Shown here in pieces: positions 8,421 to 19,260 of a DNA stretch of 64,000 nucleotides. The notes under the pieces were generated by a model. It saw only the letters and a list, made by a program, of their open reading frames with translations, had not been told where the DNA came from and searched no databases. The DNA comes from Impatiens glandulifera (taxonomy: Eukaryota; Streptophyta; Magnoliopsida; Ericales; Balsaminaceae): NCBI RefSeq assembly GCF_907164915.1, contig NC_061864.1, positions 22,416,616 through 22,480,615 of the forward strand, read 5' to 3'. Numbering within the stretch: position 1 is the first letter of the stretch; each line of letters starts with the position of its first letter. Position numbers and translations under genes: made by a program.

Positions 8421-9682
8421 TGATAGAAAAATTAAGAAGATTAATTTTGGAACCGGCCAGACAAACTAAACAGAAGTTAAATTTCATGTGCAGGTACTGA
8501 ACGAACCGGAACCGGAAATCCTGCATCAATAATCGGTTGCTATCACTTCAAAGAAACCGGCTTCAAGTGATCAAGATCAATGATCACAGGAACCGGCTTC
8601 ACTTTCTCAAGCAACCGGTTAGCAAAGAACAGAAGACTACACTTCAACCGGATCATAATGCACAAAGACACAGAAACCGGAAAGTACAGATCAAAAGTCA
8701 GAAGATTCAAATCTCAAGAGTGACGTACTGTGACGGAAGAAACGTGTCTCGAAAAGATAAAAGAAGATCGGATCCGATCAGAAGCATGGGAGGAAAGCAA
8801 TGATGCCTTGGTGATCCAATGCTGACGACCGGAAGCGGATGTTCAACACGTGTATCAATCTAAAAACCGGTTATGTCATCATCTGCTCAGAGTCACCTGC
8901 ATGAATGCCAGGTGTTGAGGAAGTTGAAGCGTGCAAGAAATCCTCCTGCAGATAGGCGTGCTAATGATCAACCAATCCGCAAGAGAGAGAAGAAAGTAGC
9001 CGTTAGCCACTTTCAGCTATAAAAGGAAGATCAAACGTCTTCATTTAATGCAGTTGTGAATACGAGAAATTGGGTAGTTGAAATTGTGAAAGTCACAAAG
9101 CATTCAATTCTAGAGAGATAAAGTTCTATATTCTAAAGTCGGTTTGCCTAAAACCGGAAGTTACTTGTGTGATATTGTATTGAGTTGTTGTATTACATCA
9201 AAGTGTGAGTTTGGTGTAACCGGCGAGTAGCGAAGTTGGGCTCGACCGGAAGTGTAAATTGTAACTCTAAAGAGTTAGTGGAGATCCTTCTCATAATCTG
9301 AGAAGAAGGGGTGACGTAGGAGGGTTTGCTCCGAACATCCATAAACAAATTTCCTTGTCTTGTGTTCTTTCATTTCGCTTTCATTTCCTGCTGTCTTACC
9401 ATAAACCGCAAACCAATCATACTTCCAAAACCGGTCACTCACTCTCGTTAAACATCTTCCTCCTTAAACATCATCTAAAAGTCGCAAACGTTGCTTCAAC
9501 CTGAAACAGACACTTCCGCCCTTGAACACCGGTTCAAGAGTCTGTGACAGGCTGTGCAGTGCTGAGAACGGTTTTAGTCTCTAACCGGACTATCACCAAG
9601 TTGTGTGTGTTGTTGTAAGCGGCCTCCTTTACTCAAAACCGGAAAACACCCCGGTCCTCCAAGGGCGTCCCCGATCCTAACA
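8421..9682 (+). repeat. 3' LTR of SIRE-like Copia element
   Basis: It starts TGATAG after the polypurine tract. The end is placed at CCTAACA (9682), where ACCGG-rich element sequence gives way to AT-rich host DNA; this gives 1262 bp, ordinary for this lineage. An alternative end is CTATCA at 9590-9595, a perfect 6-base inverted match to the start, but ACCGG motifs continue past it. The other LTR is outside the window, so the boundary is not proved. About 17 ACCGG motifs are spread through it, and a TATA box lies at 9018. Confidence 0.75.
9018..9025 (+). promoter_or_regulatory. LTR TATA box
   Basis: TATAAAAG within the LTR, about 600 bases from its start, marks the likely U3/R promoter of the element. 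As a 3' LTR copy it could also drive outward transcription into the AT-rich flank. Confidence 0.5.
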
Positions 9683-9693
9683 ATGAAACATGC

Positions 9694-9770
9694 ATATTTC
9701 GACAAGTTGAGCCCAGAACAACCAAAATATAAATAATGATTTTTTGCTGATTCAAACCGACTTGATCCCT
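9694..9770 (+). repeat. Direct repeat, copy 1
   Basis: The stretch with ACAAGTTGAGCCCAGAACAA, then AAAATATAAATAATGATTTTT, CTGATTCAAACCGACTTGAT matches 10736-10845 with moderate divergence. The two copies lie about 1 kb apart in the same orientation and may be remnants of terminal repeats of an old insertion. Confidence 0.55.
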
Positions 9771-10305
9771 AAATCGATTTTGTGAAAAATAAGTGAATAA
9801 TAAAAAAATATACAATAATTAATTATACATCGTAAGCACTAAAAATTTACATACCTAATTTATAATTTTAAAATAATTATTTTAATTTATTTTTAAATAA
9901 ATAAAATCAAAATAATTAAACTCAATGCCAAAAACTTATTTAAACAATTAATTAGATTTATTATGGTGATAATTAAGATCTCATTAATTAAGGACAATGG
10001 TCAGATAAAATAAATAAAATTATTTGGAATAAATGTTCTACTTATTTTATCTAAAAATAATTTATAAAAAATTAAGGGATTAAAATAAATAATTTAAAAT
10101 GAAATGTGGTACACATTTCATCCCAAAAATTATTTATTTAACCCAAAAATATGCAAGCAAAAAAATTTTTAACAAAATATTTATCATATTTATTTTAATA
10201 TTTTGTGTATTTTAAAATATTAAAATTAAAGCCAAAGGGTTAAAGAAAAATTAATTTCAAACAAACTTTTAAGGTTTTAAATAAAAAATAAAATCAATAA
10301 TCTAG
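9771..10305. other. AT-rich intergenic sequence
   Basis: No ORF, RNA gene or clear repeat structure is visible. There are local self-complementary stretches of ATTTATTT/AAATAAAT type, including AAATGTGGTACACATTT near 10105. Confidence 0.5.
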
Positions 10306-10600
10306 TGCAACTGAAACCCGAGAAATCCCCTGCAACATGAATTACATCCATCGGATAAGCGCTGGATTTCCATTCAATGCCTCAGCGTTGCCCGCGTCGC
10401 CTGCTGCAACAGACGGAGCGTGCATTCGCTAAATAGACAAGCGACTAACGTGCGCATTAGCTCAGTGAGTCAAAATGTGACGAAACAGCCGAAACGCAAC
10501 GGCGCGCTGACGAAATACCAACGGACCACTTCGCGTCCACGTTCTTACCTAAAATGATGATTTTTTCACTCCCCAATCATCGTCTTCTTCGCGATCAACA
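10306..10600. other. GC-richer island of unknown origin
   Basis: About 250 bases have near-balanced composition (GCGTTGCCCGCGTCGCCTGC, CGCAACGGCGCGCTGACG) inside DNA that is otherwise strongly AT-rich. No ORF over 60 codons is present. It sits between the two direct repeats and could be the body of an old element. Confidence 0.5.
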
Positions 10601-10735
10601 AAAAAAAAAAATAAGAACAACAATCCTTTTTTATTTTTCAAAGATGCAACTTTACTATCTTTACTAACTTTACTATTTCTCGACCATTTCAGTTAATTCA
10701 AAGTTTAAATAGTGATCATTCTCCTTACATTTAGA

Positions 10736-10845
10736 TTCATATTCTAACAAGTTAAACCAAGAACAACCAAAATATAATTAATATATAATTAATGATTTTT
10801 TTTGTTGGCTGATTCAAACCAAGTTGATCCTGAACCTGACTTTCC
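10736..10845 (+). repeat. Direct repeat, copy 2
   Basis: Partner of 9694-9770: AACAAGTTAAACCAAGAACA, an expanded AT stretch, then CTGATTCAAACCAAGTTGAT. Differences and a small insertion show it is old. Confidence 0.55.
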
Positions 10846-11324
10846 TTAGCAAATCCGAAATCAAATATTTTTCAACTTCAAATGAAATTCACCATTCATA
10901 TTTTATATATTAATCTTTTATTTAATATTAATAAGTATATATCGAATTTTGTAATTATATTTTAATAAAGATAATTAATAAATAAAATTTACTGTAACTT
11001 TAAGTATTTTATTTATTACTAACTATACTTGTGCAAGTTTAAATATTTTCAATAAATAATATTTTACTAAATATAAATATTTTTATGATTTTATTTACTA
11101 TATTATATTAAAAAAAATATTTATAAAACATATATATATATATATATATATATAATCTTAAACAATATTTTTATATAATTTAATAGCATATATTTTAATT
11201 TTGTAATACATGTATTTCTTTCATATTTGAAAATAAGTATTTTTTTATTAAATTATATAATATATATTTATAATTTAACATAATTCTAAATTAATAAATT
11301 TGAAATGTTATTATTATAATTATT

Positions 11325-11367
<43 letters not shown>

Positions 11368-11660
11368 GAATATTTATTAAAAATTAAAATTTTATTTAAT
11401 AACTTAACTATATTTTTATCTTTTATTTAATATTTTCAAATTATTTATATATATTTGATTATATATATTTATATAAATAATATTTTTATAAACAATTTTA
11501 AAAATTTTAATATAATATAATAAATAAAACAATAAAAATATTTATATTTAGTAAAAATAATTATAGTTTAAAATATTTAAAATTTTCATTTATTTATTAA
11601 TATTAAACAAAAAGTTAGTATAATAATATTGATAACTTAAAACTTTATTTGAATTATTTA

Positions 11661-11710
<50 letters not shown>

Positions 11711-12249
11711 AAATATATATTTTATTAATTATTTTATATGTAATAGATATACAATATTAATAACTTCTTCTTATTTAGTAAATATTATCTAAAAATCTTA
11801 TTTATATTTTTAATTTCATTTATATTTTATTTATCTTATATATATATATATATTTAAATATAATAAAAATAAAAAAATTTAATAATAAAAAAATAAATCA
11901 CGTCACATATTATTAAATAAAAATAGTATATTTTAATTTTAATTTATTTGAGAATTAAATAAATTTTGAAAATTTTAAAATAAATAATGATATATATTGA
12001 AAAAATTCTTAATCCCATCAATCTATATTTTAGAATGTGTTATTCCTGAACATTATTTTTTAAATTAAATAATATTTTTTTAATTATATATTAATAATTT
12101 ATTATTTAATATATATTAAAATCTAATAAATCTAATATTTTAAATGATTAATTTATAACATATATTTTAGTTTTATTTACCTTAAAAATCATAATTTCAA
12201 AAAATATTTCTAACAAATTATTATTATTATTATTATTATATTTGATAAT
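10846..12249. other. AT-rich DNA with TA and ATT microsatellites
   Basis: Extremely AT-rich. Simple runs: (TA)n at about 11130-11154, (ATT)n then (TA)n at about 11313-11361, (TA)n at about 11667-11702 and 11836-11850. The part from about 11540 onward is repeated in diverged form from about 12540, suggesting a local tandem duplication of roughly 1.4 kb. No gene seen. Confidence 0.6.
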
Positions 12250-12816
12250 ATTATTTAGCTACAATATAATTATTAAGTTATATTTATTTAAATTAATATA
12301 TAATTATATTTTTTTATTTATTAATATTATTATTAGAAAAATAATATTTTTTTCTAAAAGTCATATTTTTAAAATATATTAAATTTAATATTATTTCAAT
12401 TTAACTTTTTTTTAATTAAAAACATTATAATTATAAATAATTATAAGCAACAAAAAAAATAAAAAAATATTATAATAATATTAAATCTAAGCTAATTGGA
12501 AATTTTTTTTTTAATATATATAAATATATTATAATTAATTATAGTTCAAAATATTTAAAATTTTAATATATTTATTAATATTAAATAAAAAATTTAGTAT
12601 AGTAATATTGATAAATTACAATTTTATTAGAATTATTTATATTTATATTTATATTAATAAATATAAACGAAATATATTTTATATGTAATAGATATACAAT
12701 ATTAATAACTTCTTATTTAATAAATATTATCTAAAAATCTTATTTATATTTTTAATTTCATATGTATATAACATTTAATTTTGCTGCGAAAATGAAAAAT
12801 CCTAATGTCTTAGACA

Positions 12817-12819
<3 letters not shown>

Positions 12820-12904
<85 letters not shown>

Positions 12905-12955
12905 TATAATTATATATATAATTATATAATTATATATATAATTATATATATATAT
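12820..12955. repeat. (TA)n microsatellite with compound tail
   Basis: About 40 TA units to 12900, followed by ATTATATA variants. Perfect self-complementarity allows cruciform or hairpin formation and makes length polymorphism likely. Confidence 0.9.
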
Positions 12956-13066
12956 TTATATTTCTATTTATATTTCTATTTCAAATAACTTTCTAACATC
13001 TTATAATAATAAAATAAGTTAATAATTTTATTAATAAATCTTGATATTTAATTTAGTTGATTATAT

Positions 13067-13268
13067 ATTTATATTTATATTTATATTTATATTTATATTT
13101 ATATTTATATTTATATTTATATTTATATTTATATTTATATTTATATTTATATTTATATTTATATTTATATTTATATTTATATTTATATTTATATTTATAT
13201 TTATATTTATATTTATATTTATATTTATATTTATATTTATATTTATATTTATATTTATATTTATATTT
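13067..13268. repeat. Hexanucleotide (ATATTT)n tandem array
   Basis: Roughly 33 near-perfect copies of one 6-base unit. Because no frame contains a stop, it gives spurious open frames on both strands (IF, YL and KY dipeptide repeats); none is a gene. Confidence 0.95.
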
Positions 13269-15406
13269 CTGTTTCAAATAATTTTCTATCTTGAAATAAT
13301 AAAAGAAATATAGTTAATAATTTTATTAATAAATCTTGATATTTATTTAGTGGATTGTTTGATGATTTTTTTTAATTATTTTACTTGATATATATATTTT
13401 TTTTTTTAAATATTAAAAAAATAAAAAAAAATAATGATAAAAAAATAAATAGTTATCGTTTGAATAGTCACCTCTTAATAAAGCACCTCTTAATAAATTT
13501 AATAAATGAAAGTAATATGTTTTGATTTTAATTTATTTGGATTGAATTAAATAAATTTTGAAAATTTTAATAAATAATGATATATATTGAAAAAATCTGC
13601 ATCAATCCATATTTTAGAGTGTGTTATTCTTAAATATTATTTTTAAAATTAAATAATATTTTTAAAATTATATATTAATAGTTTATTATTTAATATATAT
13701 TAAAATCTAATAAATTAAATATTTTAAATAATTTATTTATTAACATATATTTTAGTTTAATATATATTAAAAATAATAATTATAAAAAACATTCTAACTA
13801 AATATTATTATATTTTATAATATTATTTAGTTAAAATATAACTATTAAATTATATTTATTTAAATTCTATAATTATATATTTTTATTAAATAATATTATT
13901 ATTAGAAAATAATAAATTTTCTAAAATTATATTAATATATTAAATTTAATATTATTTAAATTTAATAAAATATTTTATTTAAAAACATTATAATTATAAG
14001 CTTAAAAAATATTATAATAATATTAAATCTTAGTAAATTGGAAAGTCTTTTTTTAATATATATAAATATATTATAATTAATTTTTATATATTGTTTAAAA
14101 TTTATTAAATCTGATATTTAATAATAATATTATATAAAATATAACTAATAAAAATATAAAAATCAATAAATCAATAACTATTAATAATAATAAATAAAAT
14201 AATATTAATAGATATATAAAAATCAATATATATTAATAATAATAAAATTCTATTAGTTTTTTTTATTGAATAAATTTTTATTTTATTAAAATTTTAAAAT
14301 ACTTTCTATAAACTTAATTCTTATAACAAAGATTAATTATCAAAATTTTATTTTTACTTAAGAACATTATTTAATATTTTTAATTATGAAATATTTATAA
14401 TTGATAAGATTTTAAATATAATTTATTTTTAATGTATATTTATAAATATATAAATTAATTGTGTAAAATATAATATAATATAATAATAATTATAATAAAA
14501 GTGATTACATATTAATATTAATATTTTTATAAATTTAGATTTATTAATAATAAATTTATTTTTTGTTTAATTATATTATATTTTATAAGTTAAATTTTAA
14601 AAAACAAGAAGTATACTAAATGTTTTTACAATGGCATCAATTACAAATTATAATTTGTTTTCAACAAAATAGTAGTTTAATATTAATTACATTATTAAGA
14701 TTCCTATTTAAATAAAAAAATTTGAAGTGATCATTAAATATAAATTTAATTATTTTTAAACCAACTAAGTATTTGTCAATATTTAAAAGTTGATATTATA
14801 AAACATCTTATAAAATTAGTATATATATCATTTACAAAACAAATTATTAGTTGAATAAGGTAACATATATCTTTAAATAATAAATAAATTATAATGTATT
14901 TAATTATTGTGGTGTACTATGTAACAATTTCTTTTGTTTATAGTGTTTATTTGTGGATAGATAACTTACACCACTTTAATTCAGATAAACAAATCTGGAT
15001 AGTTTTAGATAACATTATTTCTGGATAGTTTTAGATAACATTATTGTCATTTGAATATTTTAAAATTATATATATATAAGCGTTGCTGTTTGATTTATGT
15101 AAAATTTAAAATTTATAAATAATCTTATTTTATCTTTTAATATTAGGCCTGTTTAATATGATTTTTTTTATTTGTTTTGGGATTTTATCAAATATTTGTA
15201 TAAAAAAAAATTAAATTACATTATTATTATTATTATTATAATCATTGAATTGCTAATTTAATAAACTAAAAATATTAAATATTTTAACAAAATTAATATT
15301 TAAATACAAAATAAAATTTCAAATAACATAATTTTTCATAGAAAAAAAAATTCAACAAACCACTCCCACCCTAAAAAAAATTCCAACATCTAACTCCTAT
15401 TATTTT

Positions 15407-15605
15407 AAAGTTTGACATTCAGGCTTTTGATTCAATTAAATGGTCTATAATCTATAATTTTGTAAGTCTTATAGGTTTCTTAATTATTATTATTGGTTGG
15501 ATTTAGTAATGTATCTCAACTCCTCACTTCATTGTTAGCGTTAACGAAATTCATGGTGAGTTTCTCAAAGGAGAAAACGGGGTAAGACATGAGATTCTCT
15601 CTTCA
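15407..15605 (+). pseudogene. LINE reverse transcriptase fragment, upstream part
   Basis: Translation from 15411 gives KFDIQAFDSIKW, reverse transcriptase motif A of plant LINEs with the catalytic Asp. After a shift, WI, two stops and CISTPHFIVSVNEIHGEFLK, then GENGVRHEILS follow; this is the stretch just before the SPYLF-type motif. The reading breaks at 15605, where the CACTA element starts, and resumes at 22171 with SYLFIL. The LINE is 5'-truncated at about 15407 and carries stops and frameshifts, so it is dead. Confidence 0.75.
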
Positions 15606-15619
15606 CACGGGTGAAAAAG

Positions 15620-16380
15620 GGGTCAAAACCGAGAGTAAAAACTCTCGGTTTTGACCCTATAACTTTCGGTAAAGACACCTTACCGAAGGTTTTAGTAACT
15701 CTCGCCATCCCTCGGTATTGACTCTCTCGTTAAAAACAATTGGGCAATTACCGAGAGATATCGTAGAGTTTTCGGTTTTTCCACAAAGAGAAAAACCGAG
15801 AGTTATATAAAAACTTTCGGGTTTTTCTCTTTGTGGAAAAACCGAGGGTTTTACAAATAACTTTCGGTTTTTCTCTTTGTGGAAAAACCGAGGGTTTTAC
15901 AAATAACTTTCGGTTTTTCTCTTTGTGGAAAAACCGAGGGTTTTACAAATAACTTTCGATTTTTCTCTTTGTGGAAAAACCGAGGGTTTTCCAAATAACT
16001 TTCGGTTTTTCTCTTTGTGGAAAAACCGAGAGTTTTGATTTAACTTTCGGTTTTCCTCTTCGGGTAAAAACCGAGAGTTTTCTAATAACTCTCGGTTTTC
16101 TCCTTTTGAAGAAAACCGAGAGTTTTGTAATAACTCTCGGTTTTTCCACAAAGAGAAAAACCGAAAGTTATTTGGAAAACCCTCGGTTTTTCCACAGAGA
16201 GAAAAACCGAAAGTTTTCATATAACTCTCGGTTTTCCTCTTTTGGGTAAAAACCGAGGGTTTGTCATATAACTCTCGGTTTTCTCTTTGGGTAAAAACCG
16301 AGAGTTTTCTAATATCTCTCGTTTTTTCCATTTGAAGAAAAACCGAGAGATTTCAATATTACTTTCGGTTTTTCCCGTAA
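15620..16380. repeat. Subterminal palindromic array, left end of CACTA element
   Basis: About a dozen copies of a roughly 60-bp unit built from CCGAGAGTT/AACTTTCGG half-sites, separated by TTTTTCTCTTTGTGGAAAAA and relatives that are themselves inverted repeats. In CACTA elements such subterminal repeats are binding sites for the accessory transposition protein. The open frames across this array (ESYL/GFSL repeats on both strands) are artefacts of its periodicity. Confidence 0.8.
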
Positions 16381-16586
16381 ATTTTTAAAAACGTGCGAAT
16401 TATTTTGCTCGCAACCAAAACCTGTTCAGCCAAACCAATATATCAATGATAAAAGAAATGCAACATACATTAAACGATCACATTAATTGATCATTAACAT
16501 TACAAAATTCGAAACCAAACTAATATTCTGAACAATCTGTTATAAATTCAACTACTAATGAAAACATGTTCATAATCGAAACAACC

Positions 16587-17630
16587 TTAGCTTGTGGGGG
16601 GAGGAGGTGGTTGTTGCCTCATATACAATTCGATTCTCTCCATTCTTGCGTTCATCTCTAACTTCTCCCTCTCCATTCTTGTCACCATTTCTTCTTTTTC
16701 CGCTTCCATTTCTTCCATTTTCCGCATTCTTTCTTCATCCATCTTCTCCAGTTCCTCCAGCTTGAGCTTCATTATTTGATTCTCTTCTAACAATCGCTCA
16801 TTGTTTCGCTGTGAACTGTTTCCACTTCGACGATCCTCACGAAAGTGTGTGGGCCGGACGCCTGATCCCATTCTGAACTTACCCCGTGTTTTTGTTGTCC
16901 GAACACCCTCTCCGTCAATTCAAAATCCGATATTCCCGGTTCGTTACTAACAACCTCCTCCATCTCAACCTGCACAATTCAAATAAAATATCATTTCTGT
17001 AATAAAAAACTAGGCATATTCAATTCACTTACAATTTTCTCTTGCACGTGTTCGTCCGGGACGGGTGTTGGGTTTTCTTTTGTCGGTTTTGGGGTACAGG
17101 TCCTCTTGAATACTTCAATTACAGACGGTGCCCGTCCAATTTCAATCGCATGTTGAAATAAATGATTTATATAATTAATAACAATCTTTAGATTAAGTTA
17201 TTACAAATAATGTACTTACCAACTCGTCTTCAATTTGTGCAAACGGTCTACTTCCCGTTCGATGCGGGAATTTCAGATTCTTCCGGTTCTTCGTATTTGT
17301 AGAACTGTGTCTCTGTATTTGAAATAAAAAATGAAGTTAGATTAATTAATATCAACTTTTATTTGAATTATGAAACCGTATCTTAAATGTTTCTGTGAAG
17401 AAATGGTTGCGACACACAAACTCCCAATCATCTCGATCGTAGTCTGGTGGAGGATTAGCCAGTACCGCCGCCTCGTCTCCTTTGTGGACGCGGATATATG
17501 TCTTGTTCAAATCCGACCGCCATCTATCCCATATCTGATTGGAGTGTCCCAATCCGGTCTTTCGAAAAGACTCAATGTCACCATTAATAGCTTCGAACGG
17601 ATCCTGAAAAAAATAACATCCAAATGTTAA
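16587..17630 (-). pseudogene. TNP-like gene A with plant transposase (Ptta/En/Spm) domain, broken
   Basis: Read on the minus strand, the exon at about 17605-17370 encodes GHSNQIWDRWRSDLNKTYIR and PPPDYDRDDWEFVCRNHFF. The next, at about 17310-17222, encodes RHSSTNTKNRKNLKFPHRTG, then SRPFAQIEDEL. Together they match the plant transposase (Ptta/En/Spm) domain found in accessory proteins of CACTA elements. Further short exons lie at about 17155-17035 and 16975-16885. The last frame (16871-16587) is a Glu/Met-rich coiled coil (RMEREKLEMNARMERIELYM) ending QPPPPPTS. A frame change near 16882 (VFGQQKHG to GSGVRPTHF) lies beside a GTAAGT and may be a 1-base loss or a misjudged splice. Role by family: DNA binding to the subterminal repeats. 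Confidence 0.65.
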
Positions 17631-17879
17631 AAATAATTATTTAATGACGTATCAAATCAAATTCTAAATTCAATCCAAATCATACAAATTTCTAAAATCA
17701 AATCCAATTCAATTCTAAATCAAATATCTAACATAATTTCAATTAAATTAATCTAACTAAAATCCAATCTGACCTAATCTAAAATATAATAGATTCAATC
17801 CTAAAATCTAACTAATCTAACCTAAAATCCAATCTGACCTAAATTGAAACTAATATATATATAACTTCAATTAAATTAA

Positions 17880-18180
17880 TAACTAACCTTCTAATAGCGG
17901 CAGTCTCCGGCGACGGTCTTCAAACAGCGACAGCGGCGGAAAGCGGCGGTCTTCGAACAGCGGCAGCAGCGGTCTTCAATCGGTCTTCAAACCGCGGGAT
18001 CCTCGTCGTCTTCGGCTGGATAGTGGGCGGCGCGGAAGGGACGATCTTCAATCGGCGCAGAATGGATGGTCTTCAAGCGGCGGCGCGGGAGGGACGGCGC
18101 GGAGGAAGAAGCGGAGAGATGAGAGCGGGGAGAGAGAAAAAGAAACGGGGAAGAAAAGAAGGGTTTTTTTAATTTAAAAC
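17880..18180 (-). promoter_or_regulatory. 5' leader and promoter zone of TNP-like gene A
   Basis: A GC-rich block (repeats of CGGCGG and GGTCTTCAA) is preceded on the minus strand by CT-rich sequence with CTCTCATCTCTCC. The same CT-rich leader style stands before gene B (21590-21670), showing a common origin. Confidence 0.45.
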
Positions 18181-18184
18181 GTGA

Positions 18185-19260
18185 TTCCCGAGAGTTATAC
18201 CAAAACCTCTCGGTTTTTATTCAATTAAATTCCGAGAGTTAATTGAAAACTCTCGGTTTTTGATTGTTTGAATTCCGAGAGTTTATAGTAAAACTCTCGG
18301 TTTTTTATTATTTTTTTAGTTTTTTACAATTAAATTTAAATGCCCAAAACCGAGAGTTGTATATTAAACTCTCGGTTTTTTATTTTTTTTATATTTTTAT
18401 AATTAAATTTAATTATATAAAAACCGAGAGGTTTTGGTCAATCTCTCGTTTTATATGCATATTTCCGAAAGTTATATATTAAACTCTCGGTTTTACAACA
18501 TCACAAATTATTAAATTATTTGGTTTCTCACTTTCTAATAACGTTGAACAACATTAATTTAACACATTTGATATCCTTAAAACATTTCTCAATCCATATG
18601 ATCAAACATTACACAAATACATAGGATAATCCTACATAAACATTCATATTCACTTCTCTTTATGATCAAACACATTCTTGAACATTTTAACATTAAACTC
18701 AATCTAAAATTTTCAAATAAAACACACACTTGATAATATTAGTTAGGAGTCTAGATTATAACAAAAAAAACCAGTTAATTTAACAATTTGTGACATAGCA
18801 ATTCCGAGAGTTATTCATAAAACTCTCGGTTTTTATGGGTATTTCCGAAAGTTTTACTCTAAACTCTCGGAATTACCATTGCACAAATTGTTAAATTAAC
18901 TGGTTTTTAATCTTCTAATGACTTTAAACATTAATAATTGAAATAATTTAATAACCTTAACATATTACATAAGCCATATTATCAAACTTTATACACATTA
19001 ATGTCATGATCATAAACACAAACATATAAATACACTTCTTTATATAATCAAACACAATCATAAACATTTTAACATTAAACACAATCTTAATTTTTAAAAA
19101 ACAACACACACTTGATTAGATTAGTTAAGAATTTAGATTGGAATGTATCAAACCATTTAATTTTACAAATTATGATTTGGTAACACCGAAAGTTAATAGT
19201 ATAACCTTCGGTTTTTATAGATTTCACTGAAAGTTTTAAGGAAACCTCTCGGTCCTGACC
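18185..19260. repeat. Sparse palindromic repeats between gene A and main array
   Basis: Pairs of CCGAGAGTT ... AACTCTCGG occur at about 18190-18310, 18345-18385, 18420-18495, 18800-18870 and 19185-19255. An AT-rich internal duplication (18520-18780 against 18890-19140, with AACATTTTAACATTAAAC in both) separates them. No gene. Confidence 0.65.

Larger units (their letters stand above)
1..9682 (+). mobile_element. Ty1/Copia retrotransposon, SIRE/Maximus-like, 5' part outside window
   Basis: The element runs from inside the integrase at the window edge through reverse transcriptase and RNase H, three extra ORFs (3032-3793, 4203-4961, 5472-8198), a polypurine tract (8407-8420) and a 3' LTR (8421-9682). 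The domain order integrase-RT-RNase H defines Copia. The RNase H tail ([13 protein letters not shown]) and the extra coding space after pol fit the SIRE/Maximus lineage, in which an envelope-like ORF often sits at this place. The 5' LTR, gag and protease lie upstream of the window, so target duplication and insertion age cannot be judged here. All four visible reading frames are open over long distances, so the insertion is probably young. Confidence 0.9.
12250..15400. repeat. AT-rich duplicated segment, left copy
   Basis: This stretch is collinear with 32690-37400. Landmarks present in both: TATTATTATTAGAAAATAAT, TTATAATTATAAGCTTAAAA, TTATTGTGGTGTA-TATGTAA (14905 and 36783), ACACCACTTTAATTCAGATAA (14968 and 36842) and TTGTTTTGGGATTTTATCAA (15173 and 37136). 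No coding capacity. The copy is followed by the inserted LINE and CACTA elements. Confidence 0.6.

Noticed and set aside
9590..9595. CTATCA as the end of the SIRE-like 3' LTR
   Set aside because: It is a perfect inverted match of the LTR start, but typical ACCGG-rich element sequence continues to 9682; kept only as an alternative.
13041..13313. Open frames of 74-90 codons on both strands (IF, YL, KY dipeptide repeats)
   Set aside because: They are produced by the hexamer microsatellite, which lacks stops in every frame; no codon or family signal.
15897..16331. Open frames of 68-144 codons with repeated ESYL/GFS/RFF words on both strands
   Set aside because: The repeats follow the palindromic CACTA subterminal array; composition on both strands is an effect of the palindromes.
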